A stretch of 64,000 bases of DNA from contig CM020619.1 of assembly GCA_009829735.1 (NCBI GenBank), positions 20,589,816 through 20,653,815 on the forward strand. The letters run 5' to 3'. Numbering within the stretch: the stretch's first letter is position 1; each line of letters opens with the position of its first letter. This document shows, piece after piece, positions 1 to 9,833 of this stretch. This DNA is from Pyropia yezoensis. Taxonomy: Eukaryota > Rhodophyta > Bangiophyceae > Bangiales > Bangiaceae. The notes beneath the pieces are model-generated. The model was not told the DNA's origin. It saw only the letters and a list, made by a program, of their open reading frames with translations, and did no database searches. The translations under genes were made by a program, and so were the position numbers.

Positions 1-459
1 GACGATGCACCGCATTGGAATCTGGCTCATGGTCTGCGCGAACTGCCGCTGGTTGTTCAGGTTGCGCTCATGGAACAGCCTCTCAATCTTCTTCCGCGTA
101 TAGCCATGGTAGCGTAGCACACGGTAGACAGTGGCGGCGCTGGCGTGGACGTCGGCGTACTCGTCAGACATGCTTCTCAGCTCCTTTCAGAAGCTTGACG
201 TGGTCCTTCAGGAACGCAGCCGGTTCTGCCTCTACGAGGTGCTTCACAGCAGCAGCGAGCGGGAGACGAGAAGATGGCGGCGTCAAAGTGCGCGTTCTCA
301 CGCTCCTCACTCTGCCACACCTGTCCCCGCGTCCTCCCACCGGCCAACCCAGCGGCGCAGAGACCGGGGCGAGCAGCCGATGATGTCTGCCACCTCCTCC
401 TGGTTGTATTTTTCGGAATACAATCCGAGTGCGTGCAGTCTCTCCTGCTCAGAGAACAT
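1..459 (-). pseudogene. Tc1/mariner-IS630-like transposase, 3' part outside the window
   Basis: Seen: the minus strand encodes an N-terminal helix-turn-helix module starting FSEQERLHALGLYSEKYNQ and ending in RSLRRWVGRWEDAG. It is followed in other frames by LVEAEPAAFLKDHVKLLKG and by a second HTH-like stretch with TVYRVLRYHGYTRKKIERLF. The order (HTH, linker, HTH, then R-K-K-I-E-R before the catalytic domain) is typical of Tc1/mariner and IS630-like DDE transposases. At least two frame changes separate the three pieces, one near position 300 and one near 170, so this copy is decayed. The DDE catalytic domain would lie left of the window. No terminal inverted repeat was found on the right side. 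Confidence 0.62.
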
Positions 460-1540
460 CGCAGCAGCCGTGACGGAGCGCAAAGCAAAGCAGATGCAGT
501 GCATCCACCAGGGCATCCACTAAAACCGTGCGTGACGCGACACGCACCGCACTGTAGAGATCTTTGCTGCACGGGCGCCATTGGTCGTGCGGTCCGATGG
601 CAGTAAGTTGTGAGGGAAGGAACTCCCTCCTGGCGGTCTGTCCCTGGGCGGTCGCCAATCTTTGCAGACGTTCCCGGATTGCCGGCCGCTTCGGACTTCT
701 TTCCAAAAAGTGCTCGAATCCATGCATTCGTCAGTCGACACTGAATCGATCGGCCGGCACCAAGCCGACATTACAGTAAGCGACCTGCTCCCATTTTCTG
801 CCCCGAAATTCGTGATCACAGCCGAGGCAGACCCCGCGAGATGTGGGGCCGTCGTCGCCCGCCGTTCGACTACCGTCGTCAGCATCATGGACGTCGTCAC
901 AGCCGTCGTTCCCATACCACGACGCAGCACCCTGTGAGCACCGTGGCTTTTGATGCAGTACGTCACATGGTGACGACGTGGGGGCGAGAACGGTACGTTG
1001 GATGGTCGGGTGACTGGTCTTCTCGTAGATGTGCGTCGGTCATCACCCTGGTCCTCTCAGCTGTCATGCGGGACGGACTTGATGCGTCAGACGTAGTTGG
1101 GAGAGTCTTTTGCACGACCCGTGAGGCTCCCGGTCGTGTCGCAGACGCTGAATCCGATACTGACCCGGGTGCACTCTTGTCTTTTTCTCCACATTCACTC
1201 TCCTGGTGCAGTTGCCATCTATGTCGATTGATCAGATGCCGCGGTGTGCGCGCGCCGCGGGTGATCGCCGCGCCGACAGGGGCGAGGGCAGCTCTGCGGT
1301 CCGTCGGCGCGTTGCGCTGGGCGCCAGCGGCGTCATCGGGGGGGTGGGGGGGGGGGGGGGGGTTGCCGGTGGCCGGGCGTTCTCCATAACCGGCGGCAGA
1401 ACGCCTGGCTGCCTTTGCGCGGGCGTCGGGGGGGGGCAGTGGCGGCGGTGGCAGCAGCGGCGGTGGCGGCGGCGGCGGTAGCACTGCTTCCGCCACCGCC
1501 GCCACTGCCGCGGCTGGTGCCGCCGCCGCCGCCGCCACGA
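460..1540. other. Stretch without a supported gene
   Basis: I see no convincing gene here. The first half has ordinary composition. The second half (from about 1230) becomes extremely GC-rich, with a G run near 1340-1361, and shows long ORFs on several frames of both strands, which is expected by composition alone. Confidence 0.5.
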
Positions 1541-1546
1541 CCGTAG

Positions 1547-2829
1547 GTGGCCGCCTCCACCGGCACCTCCACACCATCCTGCGGTCGCTGGCGGCTGGCG
1601 ACGCGGCCGCGGCGGGCGCCGCGCTTGGCGCTGCCCGCGAAGAGGAGCTGGTGGCGGTGGGCCGCGGCGGGCCGGGTGGGTCGGCCGCGGCCGTGTACGC
1701 GGTGGCGGGGCGGCTGCGACTGCTGGGCGACGTCGAGGCCGCCGCGGCGGGGGTGTTGCAGCTAGGGCAGGCGACGGTCGCAGTGGCGGTGGCGGCGGGG
1801 TGGCGTGGGGAGGGGGGAGCACCCTGACGCGGCGCCTACCGCACCGCCGCATCGGCGTCGGCGGCGGCGGCGGCGGCGGCGCTTGCGGCCGCCGAGGCGC
1901 GGTGGCGCGTCGAGGCGCGGACGCTGTTGCCCGCCGGCCGGGCCGTGCGGTCCGATCTGACCGCCACCGCCGCTGCGCTGCGGCGGTGGCGCTGCGCTAC
2001 CGCCTGGCGGGAGTGCTGCGGCTGGGCGACCGACACCGCCGGCTGGGCGCCGACGCGGCGGCGCACCTGATGGCCACCGCCCCTGCTGGCGCGGGCTTGG
2101 CGCACGCCGGCCGGGTGGTGCGCGCAGTGGCGGCGGCCGGGGGGGGGGAGAGGAAGGGGGGGGAGGGGGGGAGCCCCCGTGGGGCTGCTGCGCCCGTCGT
2201 CGACGCGGACGCGGCGGCCATCCTGCTGGCAGGCGCCAAGGTGCTGTGGGCGGCGGGGGAGGACAGCTACTTCCGTTCGCGCGCGCAGCGGGCCGCCCTG
2301 CGGCTGGTGGCCGACCTCGGCGCCCGCCTCCCCGATGGCAGCCGCGGCGGCGGCGGCGGCAAGGGCACGGCGCGCGGTGGCACGGCGGCGGTGCCGCCGC
2401 CGCCAGCCGACGTGGCCGCCGCTGTGACCGCGACGACGGCGGGTGCCCGCCCTAGAGGCAGTTGACGTCGCGGTGGGCCCCGCCGCCGCCGCCGCTGCGG
2501 TTGAGCTGTCGGCGGTGCGCGCTGAGGCTTCTCGCGCCGTCGCCCGCTGGTCGGCCGACACGCGGGCGGAGCAGGTGCGAAAGGTGTTTGACACGAACCT
2601 CGGCCTGGGCGTTGCCGCGTGGGGTGGGGGGGGGGGGGGGGGACGGTCCGTCCGCGGCGGCTGCGGCGGCAGCGGCCGGCGACGCCGCCGCAGCCGCCGC
2701 CGACCAGGACCTGCTGCACCTGGAAGAAGACGACACGGACAGCGTCGACGGTGGCGTCGGTGGTGGTGGTGTCCGGCACCCCGACGCCCTGAACGCTGCC
2801 GAGGTCGACGCTGGCACTGGTGGCGACGG

Positions 2830-2862
<33 letters not shown>

Positions 2863-3169
2863 CGACGCCAGCATCGCCGCCTGGTCGGTGCTGACGCAGA
2901 TAGTCGGGGTCCTGGCGGTGGCTGCTGCCGCCGCAGCCGCCGCAGCCCTCTCGCGCGGGCTCGCCCTGTCCCCCTCTGACCTGCCCGCCGGGTGGGCGGC
3001 GACGCTGTTGAGCAGCCACCCACTGGCGGGCGCCACTCCCACCTTTCCCCCCAAGCTGGTGACCTGGTACCAACTGCACCCGCAAGCCGACGTGCCGTCA
3101 CGGGTGGCCGACTGGTGCTTGTCCGAGCGCCCCTCGAGGGTCGTCTGCGTGTGTCAACGCCACCTCTGA
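1547..3169 (+). CDS. Unassigned Ala/Gly-rich protein, coding-like but split over frames
   Basis: I do not recognise this gene. Plus-strand frames show helix-forming, charged segments interleaved with poly-Gly and poly-Ala. They include a segment with LHTILRSLAAGDAAAAGAAL (near 1570-1800), one with LVADLGARLPDG (near 2300) and one with ADTRAEQVRKVFDTNLGLG (near 2560). The last frame gives an acidic patch (LLHLEEDDTDSVDGG), a hydrophobic helix and the terminus PKLVTWYQLHPQADVPSRVA, with a stop at 3167-3169. Frame changes coincide with G runs near 2142-2176 and 2625-2642, so collapsed homopolymers or introns are likely. The true start is unknown. The helical character loosely recalls tethering-complex subunits, but this is too weak to name. 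Minus-strand ORFs over the same stretch look like shadows. Confidence 0.33.
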
Positions 3170-3344
3170 AAAATACACGAAACTCCACATTACCAACATG
3201 CACGCACCCTCCTCACAGGACACCGATTGAAAGTTGTCATGGCACGAGCAAAGGGAGAAATAGAAAGCACATGCGACGCAAACGGTTGCAGCCAACGAAC
3301 ACAAGAAGCAGGAAAGGACAGCACGCACCGAGACCCTGCACCTC

Positions 3345-6300
3345 CTAGTCGTCGCAGTAGTGCCGTTGAAAAGTACTGTTTGAACGGAAAACTCGCTGAC
3401 AATGACGACATGTCAAACGGACAAGCGCACCCCCAGGCAGACGAATAGCAAGACGATTGGGGTCGACCATGGGCCCCTTGCCCTTCGTGGACTTGCGCAC
3501 CGGCTCCTTAGCCTCGTATTGACGACGGCCGCTGCCGTTGCCAACACCGCCGTGACGACCTCCATGCCCGTTGCCAGCGCGGGCTCCCGCCTGACTGGAC
3601 CGACGGCGCGGGCTGCGGCTGTAACTTCTGCTGCGACGCCGCCCCCCCCGCCCAGTGAAATCGATACGGCCGCTGCTGCTGCCACTGGTGCTGCTGCTGC
3701 TGGAAGAGGGGCTCCAAGCACGACGACGGTAGTCACGTGCGTTGCGACTGCGCGACCTGCGGCGACTTCTCCGAGGGCTGCAACTGCGCGACCGGGAGCT
3801 GCGCGAAGAGGTGCCGCGGCTGCGACGGCTTGACGCACGACCGCGTCGGCTGCGGCTCCGGATGCGCTTGCGGCTGCGGTGGTTGTTGGGGTCGCGCCCC
3901 TCGCCGCGCGCAGTAGTCGGAGTGAGCCAAGTGTCGGGGTCCCCCGACGTCCCCGCGACGCGACCACCAGCACGTGCCCCAGACACTTCGTCAGCACCGG
4001 TTACAGCGCGAGCAGCATGCGGCCGCGCCGGTGCTGCGGTCGATCGCGCCACTGGCGGCGCCGCCGGGACAGTCGGCACATGCGGCCCAGGCGGCTCGGC
4101 CGGTGAAGTTACAGGCGGCGCAGGCTCCGCCGGCGCAGCGGCCGCTGCAGAGTGCACCATGTGCATGTCTGGCAAACCGATAAACTCCAACATGTCGCCG
4201 CCGTCCCGCGTAAACTCGTCCTGCGCCCGCCTCACAGTCGCTGCCAGGTTCATCAGCGACGCCTTGTCGTTCATCCGCTGCAGCAGCAGTAGGGATTGTT
4301 CGTGAGCGCGCCCAGTGCAATGCCGAAGCATGGCCACCGGTGAGTCGACGGCGCTGTTACACGCAGAGCACCACCATCGCTCGAAGTTCATCTCGCGCAA
4401 ATGCGCAGGGGGTGCCGCCTCCTGGTACCGCATCAACGCCATCCGCTTCTTGTGCGGCTGCCCAGCCAGATGCTGCTCCATTGGCGCCCGAGAACTAAGG
4501 TACTTGCGGCAGGCAGTGCAAATGAGGAAGGTGGAGTTCGCTACACTCTTGACGCAGGGCGGAAAACCTATGGCAGGCTCAAGATCAGCTCGCGGTCCGG
4601 CACCGCCGGCGACATCATAGTGGTAGCCGCCGTCCGCATCATAGTCACCGTCATCGCCAGCAAAGCCCCCGGCTACCTGACCTGTCCAGAGGTGTTCGCC
4701 ACCTTGCCCACAGGGGGTGCCGTCAACACCGTCAGCACCGCCGGGACAGCCGGAACCACTCGGACCCCCGGCATTACTCGGACCACCGCCAACAATCGGG
4801 CCACCGGGACGGTGGGTATATGCAGCATCGACACAGTGATGCCGTCTGCCGTCACGACCGGCGCCGGCGCCGCCACTCGGGTGGCCGGCACCAGCACCGC
4901 CGCGGGCGGCTTCACGTGCACCGCCAGCACCACCGCCACCGCCGCGTTCGCCGTACGCCCCCCCCGCAGCGACGCCACAACCCTCGTATGTCGCGCTGGC
5001 GCCGACACCACCGCCACCATAGACACCGCCGGTGGCCCAACGCGCATGTTCACCCACACCATGGGCAGAGTCACCGGCATGGAAATCACCGCCTCCACCA
5101 TCGCCACGGGGATAGCCGCGGACTGCACCGCCGCCGCCACGAGCACATCCGCCGTGAGCGCGGCCTCCACCACTCGCATAGGCACCACCGGCAGTGCCAG
5201 CGCCGTAAGCGCCGCCCGCACCGCTGGGGCCTCCACCGTAGCCGTCCCCGGCGCCGCCAGCACGGCCGCTAAACGCATCCCCAGCGCGGCCGGCGGCAGG
5301 ACGGGAACCTCCGCCGGCTGCACCCGCGCCTGCGCCGTAGCCGCCACCTGCACCTCCATCACGCCAATCATGAGCACCGCGGCCATCACCGTCGCCACGG
5401 GGATAGCCGTCGCCTCCGTTGCCACCGCCACGAGCGTGATCGCCACGCGGATAGCGGCCGCCTGCACCTCCATCGCGCCCACCATGAGCACCGGCGCCAT
5501 CACCGCCGCCACGGGGATAGCCGTCGCCTCCGTTGCCACCGCCACGAGCGTGACCGCCATGCGAAGGGCTGCCGCCTGCACCTCCATCGCGCACAGCATG
5601 AGCACCGCCGCCATCACCGCCGCCTCGGCGATAGCCGTCGCCTCCGTTGCCACCGCCACGAGCGTGACCGCCACGCAAATAGCTGCCGCCTGCACCTCCA
5701 ACACGCCCAGCATATGCACTGCCGCCATCACCGCCGCCACGGGAATAGCCGTCGCCTCCGTTGCCACCGCCACGAGCGTGACCGCCACGCGGATAGCCGC
5801 CGCCTCCACCGCCGCCGCCACGAGCACTTCCGCCGTCGGCACGGCGTGCTCCACGAGCATCGACACCGCCGGCGTAATCGCCGCCGCCATTGCCAGCAGG
5901 ACCAGCACTTCCGCCACTAGCGCCGCCGGCGTCGCCACCATTCTCGCCGGCCGAGCCACGGTCACTACAAGCATATGCCGCAGGGCCACGGCCGCCAGCG
6001 CGACCGTAGCCATCGCAGGGACGCTCTGCGGCACCGACAATCGCACCTCCTGCGCCGTCGGCACCACGAGCGAGGAGGCCGCCGTGAGCGGCAACAGCTG
6101 GAGCGTCCTGGCCGCCTTCAGGGCGCCCTGCGCCACCCCCAATCACACTGGAACCCGCGTCATATCCGCTGACGAGCACATCATCGCAATCTGCAGCTCT
6201 ACTAGTCGCATCCGCGGGGTCGTTCATATCGCCACCGTGACGATGACGAAGAACAGTACCCCCCGGCGCGTTACTCGCATCACCTGCATCATAGATGACG

Positions 6301-6356
6301 CCGGTGGGGCCGGCGGCACTGGCCGGCCCCAGAGCCTCCGCGTGTCGAAGCGGCAT
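3345..6356 (-). CDS. RS-domain protein with two U1/matrin-type and one terminal zinc finger
   Basis: Likely a nuclear RNA-binding or splicing-related protein of about 1003 residues (inference from domains). Seen: a Gly-rich N-terminal half with in-frame tandem repeats around residues 176-339. Two zinc fingers of spacing C-x2-C-x12-H-x5-H follow, at about residues 613-636 (CTACRKYLSS...) and 663-685 (CSACNSAV...). This spacing is that of the U1-C/matrin class, known for RNA or dsRNA contact in splicing factors. An arginine/serine domain (about 825-920) contains blocks such as RSRSRRGRASSRRSR. The last 24 residues form a C-x2-C-x12-H-x2-C finger. The frame stays open upstream to 6692, but the Met at 6356 was chosen because the stretch before it is Cys-rich and has none of the composition of the rest. 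A plus-strand ORF of 663 codons (4401-6392) opposite it is a shadow. Confidence 0.72.
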   Translation of the reverse strand: MPLRHAEALGPASAAGPTGVIYDAGDASNAPGGTVLRHRHGGDMNDPADATSRAADCDDVLVSGYDAGSSVIGGGAGRPEGGQDAPAVAAHGGLLARGADGAGGAIVGAAERPCDGYGRAGGRGPAAYACSDRGSAGENGGDAGGASGGSAGPAGNGGGDYAGGVDARGARRADGGSARGGGGGGGGYPRGGHARGGGNGGDGYSRGGGDGGSAYAGRVGGAGGSYLRGGHARGGGNGGDGYRRGGGDGGGAHAVRDGGAGGSPSHGGHARGGGNGGDGYPRGGGDGAGAHGGRDGGAGGRYPRGDHARGGGNGGDGYPRGDGDGRGAHDWRDGGAGGGYGAGAGAAGGGSRPAAGRAGDAFSGRAGGAGDGYGGGPSGAGGAYGAGTAGGAYASGGGRAHGGCARGGGGAVRGYPRGDGGGGDFHAGDSAHGVGEHARWATGGVYGGGGVGASATYEGCGVAAGGAYGERGGGGGAGGAREAARGGAGAGHPSGGAGAGRDGRRHHCVDAAYTHRPGGPIVGGGPSNAGGPSGSGCPGGADGVDGTPCGQGGEHLWTGQVAGGFAGDDGDYDADGGYHYDVAGGAGPRADLEPAIGFPPCVKSVANSTFLICTACRKYLSSRAPMEQHLAGQPHKKRMALMRYQEAAPPAHLREMNFERWWCSACNSAVDSPVAMLRHCTGRAHEQSLLLLQRMNDKASLMNLAATVRRAQDEFTRDGGDMLEFIGLPDMHMVHSAAAAAPAEPAPPVTSPAEPPGPHVPTVPAAPPVARSTAAPARPHAARAVTGADEVSGARAGGRVAGTSGDPDTWLTPTTARGEGRDPNNHRSRKRIRSRSRRGRASSRRSRGTSSRSSRSRSCSPRRSRRRSRSRNARDYRRRAWSPSSSSSSTSGSSSGRIDFTGRGGRRRSRSYSRSPRRRSSQAGARAGNGHGGRHGGVGNGSGRRQYEAKEPVRKSTKGKGPMVDPNRLAIRLPGGALVRLTCRHCQRVFRSNSTFQRHYCDD
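5340..5830 (-). repeat. 114-bp in-frame tandem repeat inside the RS-protein gene
   Basis: The block CGCCTCCGTT recurs at 5411, 5525, 5639 and 5753, a period of exactly 114 bp or 38 codons, with degenerate flanking units. On the minus strand each unit encodes a Gly-rich segment with HARGGGNGGDGY followed by RGGGDG. The period keeps the reading frame, so copy-number change would lengthen or shorten the protein without breaking it. Confidence 0.85.
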
Positions 6357-7099
6357 GAGAGCTTTCCTGAACCGACAAGAGAAATAGCGTGACACGGAAA
6401 TACAGAACACATGATCCGTCAGACACAGCTTCTCAACAGAGCGCCGCGGACAGGCACCGCGCGCACCAGATCGCGCCCACACACAAGAGACGGGAAATGA
6501 GCCACCGAGGACACCGGACACGCGTACAGCTAGTTCTTGATTCGCAACTTCCGCGTGTGGCAAAGCGTCTTCGCAGCTCTGGTCCCAACGTCCCCAGCTG
6601 CACAACGAAGATGCACAATCCAAACAGGGCGATACATGCACACGACGCCAGCAAGAGGGTCGCGACCCTCCACGACCCTCCGTCGTGACCACTCATCCAA
6701 CCACGTGGGGGCCTCGCCTCGCGCGACCAGCAGACACGAACAAGTAGACCCTGTGCCTGTTCTTCATATCTGCCGCAATGTTTGCCTGACTGTCCAATTA
6801 GAAGTGCCAAACGCGATTCTTCGATTCAACAGGGGTTGACCACGGCGCTCGACAACTGACGTGAAAATTTGGAAATGCAGCGGAGAAAAGGCACGGCACC
6901 CATCCGCGACGATGGACGTCGGGCGTCCCTACCGAATTTGTTTTCAATTGCACTCGAGAGCCAGGGGCGGCGGATTGGTGCCCCCAGGCGACTTGGCCGC
7001 AAAATGCGGGCAGGTGCTTCAGGCACATGTTGCAGCACATGTGCCAAACCGCGCGCAGACGCGAGGACGCTCGCGGCGCCGCCTTGTACCGGCTTTTGA
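6357..7099. other. Intergenic stretch, nothing recognised
   Basis: Only short ORFs without family signatures occur here. The part next to 6357 probably holds the 5' leader and promoter of the RS-protein gene, but no clear TATA box was seen. Confidence 0.45.
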
Positions 7100-9050
7100 C
7101 TGACCGTGCAACTGCCGCAAACGCCGCCGCAGCGGTCGCGTCTTGCGTCCCCGGTCCGCTGCCCCCACACTCACTCGACGTAGCCGGGGGGACGTTCGTG
7201 TTGTCAGCTTTGGTCGCCGCGGCGGCGACGGGGGCAACGCTGCTGTGGGAGGTCGCAGAGGGGGCGGTGGCGGTGGTCGCCGCCGCAGCAGCAGCGGCAG
7301 CGTTGTCCGCCGTGGCCACAGGGGCGTCCGTGCTGGAGTTCGCCGTCGCAGGCCCGGATGCGTCGTCAACGGCGGTGCTGGCCGCGGCGGCGGCTGTGCC
7401 GAACTTGTTGACGGCGGTCGCCGTGGCGGGACAGCGGCAGCGGCGGCGATGTTGAAGGTGGTCGCCGCGACGGCGTGTGCGGCGGCATTGTGGCCGGCGG
7501 TCGCCACGGCGGTGGCGGCAGACATGGCCGCCGCGGCGACGGCGGCGGCGGCGTTGTGGTTGACAGAGGTCACTACGGTGATGCCGGTAGAGGCCGCCGG
7601 GACTGCGGCAGCGGCGGCGATGTTGAAGGTGGTCGCCGCGACGGCGTGTGCGGCGGCATTGTGGCCGGCGGTCGCCACGGCGGTGGCGGCAGACATGGCC
7701 GCCGCGGCGACGGCGGCGGCGGCGTTGTTGTTGACAGAGGTCACTACGGTGATGCCGGTAGAGGCCGCCGGGACTGCGGCAGCGGCGGCGATGTCGGTGG
7801 TGGTCGCCGCGACGGCGTGTGCGGCGGCATTGTGGCCGGCGGACGCCACGGCGGTGGCGGCAGACATGGCCGCCGCGGCGACGGCGGCGGCGGCGTTGTT
7901 GTTGACAGAGGTCACTACGATGATGCCGGTAGAGGCCGCCGGGACTGCGACAGCGGCGGCGATGTCGGTGGTGGTCGCCGCGACGGCGTGTGCGGCGGCA
8001 TTGTGGCCGGCGGTCGCCACGGCGGTGGCGGCAGACATGGCCGCCGCGGCGACGGCGGCGGCGGCGTTGTTGTTGACAGAGGTCACTACGATGATGCCGG
8101 TAGAGGCCGCCGGGACTGCGGCAGCGGCGGCGATGTCGGTGGTGGTCGCCGCGACGGCGTGTGCGGCGGCATTGTGGCCGGCGGTCGCCACAGCGGTGGC
8201 GGCGGAGATGGCCGCCGCCGCGGCTGCGGCGTCGTTGCTTGCCGTGGTCTTCGCGGCCACCGCGACGGCGGTTTTATTCGCCGTGGTCGCCGAAGCCGCG
8301 GCAAGCGTGGCGTCGTTTGCGGTGGTCGCATCGGCGGCGGCCGCGGAGCCGTTGTCGGCGGTGGACGCCGACTGCGGCGGCAGCTGTGGCGACAATGTCG
8401 CCGGCGGTCGCCGTGCCGGCGCCAGTGATCGCCGCGGCGTTGTCGGCGGTGGTCGCCGCGGCGGTGGCGGCCGCGGGGTTGCGGGCGGTGATCCCCGCGG
8501 CGGCAGCTGTGGCGACAATGTCGCCGGCGGTCGCCGCGCCGGCACTAGTGGACGCCGCGGCGTTGTCGGCGGTGGTCGCCGCGGCGGCATCGGCCGCGGC
8601 GTTGCGGGCGGTGATCCCCGCGGCGGCAGCTGTCGCCGAAGGTCGCCGCGCCGGCGGCAGTGGTCGCCGCGGCGTTGTTCACTGTGGTTACCGCGGTGGC
8701 GCCCGCTGTGGCGGCGGCGGCGGCGTCCCGGTGAGGGGTGGTTGTCGCAGCGGTCTTGACGGCGGAGGTGTTGGTAGTTGTCGCCGCCGCCGCGCCGGCA
8801 GTGGTCGCTGTGGCGGCGGCGGCGACGACTTTTGTGTGCGGTGGTCATCCTGGCCACCGGGACGACGGCGTTGTTGGCGGTGGTCGCCGCAATGGCGGTG
8901 GCGGCGTACGACGCGGTGGTCGCCGCGGTGGCGGCTGCGGCGGAGTTTTTGGCACGGCCGCCACCGGCATCCACGGCGGCGGGTGTCGCAGTAGAGATGA
9001 GAGCTTCGGGCGATGCAGAATGGGGATGTCTGCGAGCCGGGGGTGAGGGC
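7100..9050. other. Ala/Thr-rich repetitive coding-like block, strand undecided
   Basis: Long open frames run on both strands: 538 codons on plus from 7143, and 702 codons on minus from 9127. Both translate as Ala-rich repeats with no known domain. The minus frame has recurring ATTANNA-like motifs; the plus frame has VAATACAAALWP units. GCC/GGC-rich repeats whose period is a multiple of three open both strands at once, so the ORFs alone do not prove a gene. I cannot tell which strand, if either, is translated. Confidence 0.4.
7449..8216. repeat. 171-bp tandem repeat, four full copies and a partial fifth
   Basis: Units starting ATGTTGAAGG or ATGTCGGTGG begin at 7449, 7620, 7791, 7962 and 8133, exactly 171 bp (57 codons) apart. 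Copies are nearly identical over most of their length. The fifth copy diverges after about 80 bp and grades into a looser GC-rich repeat region reaching about 8700. Confidence 0.9.
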
Positions 9051-9226
9051 GGAACTGTACGACGCCGGCTTCGACGCCGGCAAAGGGAGCGGTGGCGGAG
9101 GATGCATGTGGGAGAGCAGGGAGTCAATCTGAATATGAGTGAAAAGGGAAAAAGTTATGTTACGTTCACCGCGACGGGCAAGACCGATGCTCACCCACAG
9201 CCAGCACTCACAATGCCACCACAGAT

Positions 9227-9646
9227 TCAGTCGCGACGACCGCGAATGCGCCGCGCCAGCATGATATCCTTGAGGGTAACGGTGACGCGCTTGGCATGGG
9301 ACGCGCACAGCACAGCGTCCTCAAAAAGCTGCACAACGTGCTGCTCCCCCACCTCCTGCAGCGCCGAGAAGGCGGCCTCCTGGAAGCGCATGCCAGGGGT
9401 GGCGACATTATCAGCTATCTCACGAACAAGGCGCTTGAAGGGCGCCTGAGGGATGAGAAGGCCGGGGTGCTTCTGAAAGTGACGAATCTCTCGCAAGGCC
9501 ACGGTGCCAGGGCGATAATGACGCACAGGCATGCGAATGCCTGCGTTGGCATGAATGCGGCGCCGCGCGGCAGCGGTGGGCTTGCGCCTGGTCTTGGCGA
9601 CGAAAGGCGGGCAGCGCTGCGGCGTCACATTCTTCACGCGGCCCAT
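9227..9646 (-). CDS. CENH3: Divergent histone H3, centromeric (CENH3/CENP-A) type
   Basis: The 139-residue product has a full histone fold: [12 protein letters not shown] (residues 43-54), [18 protein letters not shown] (63-80), [18 protein letters not shown] (107-124) and the ending [11 protein letters not shown]. Three features argue for a centromeric variant that replaces H3 in kinetochore nucleosomes. The N-terminal tail ([20 protein letters not shown]...) lacks the canonical ARTKQTARKS sequence. Loop 1 ([12 protein letters not shown]) is one residue longer than in canonical H3. The core is clearly divergent. The Met at 9646 was chosen over an upstream in-frame Met at 9754 because the extra 36 residues are Pro/Ser-rich and unlike H3. 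The gene has no visible intron and a TATA box about 180 bp upstream. A non-centromeric divergent H3 variant is the alternative. Confidence 0.85.
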   Translation of the reverse strand: MGRVKNVTPQRCPPFVAKTRRKPTAAARRRIHANAGIRMPVRHYRPGTVALREIRHFQKHPGLLIPQAPFKRLVREIADNVATPGMRFQEAAFSALQEVGEQHVVQLFEDAVLCASHAKRVTVTLKDIMLARRIRGRRD

Positions 9647-9825
9647 GTCGGTGGGTGGGAGGGGGGAGACGGGTGGAGAGACGGGCGGGGAGGGAGGGGG
9701 GTATGAAAGAGGGGTGCGGACAGCGGTGTGCACGTACAGAGCGACAGTGTGCACGAATGGGTGGGCTCCTGGGGGATAGGTGCGACCACCAGGTTGGTTG
9801 GGGGACGACAGTCGCCATCCTGGGC

Positions 9826-9833
9826 CTTTATAG
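9826..9833 (-). promoter_or_regulatory. TATA box of the H3-variant gene
   Basis: On the minus strand the sequence reads GCTATAAAGGC about 180 bp upstream of the chosen ATG. Other genes in the window have a TATA-like box at a similar distance, which supports the assignment. Confidence 0.55.

Noticed and set aside
1836-3203. 455-codon minus-strand ORF rich in Arg
   Set aside because: Arg/Pro-rich content is typical of the antisense reading of GGC/GCG repeats; the plus strand gives more protein-like segments.
4401-6392. 663-codon plus-strand ORF and a 489-codon minus-strand ORF (4673-6142)
   Set aside because: Both lie opposite or out of frame with the RS-domain gene and translate as Thr/Ala or Val/Ala repeats without domains; shadows of a GC-rich repeat.
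7449-8216. 171-bp repeat as an alpha-satellite-like centromere repeat
   Set aside because: Only four to five copies, in phase with codons; the match in period with primate alpha satellite is coincidence.
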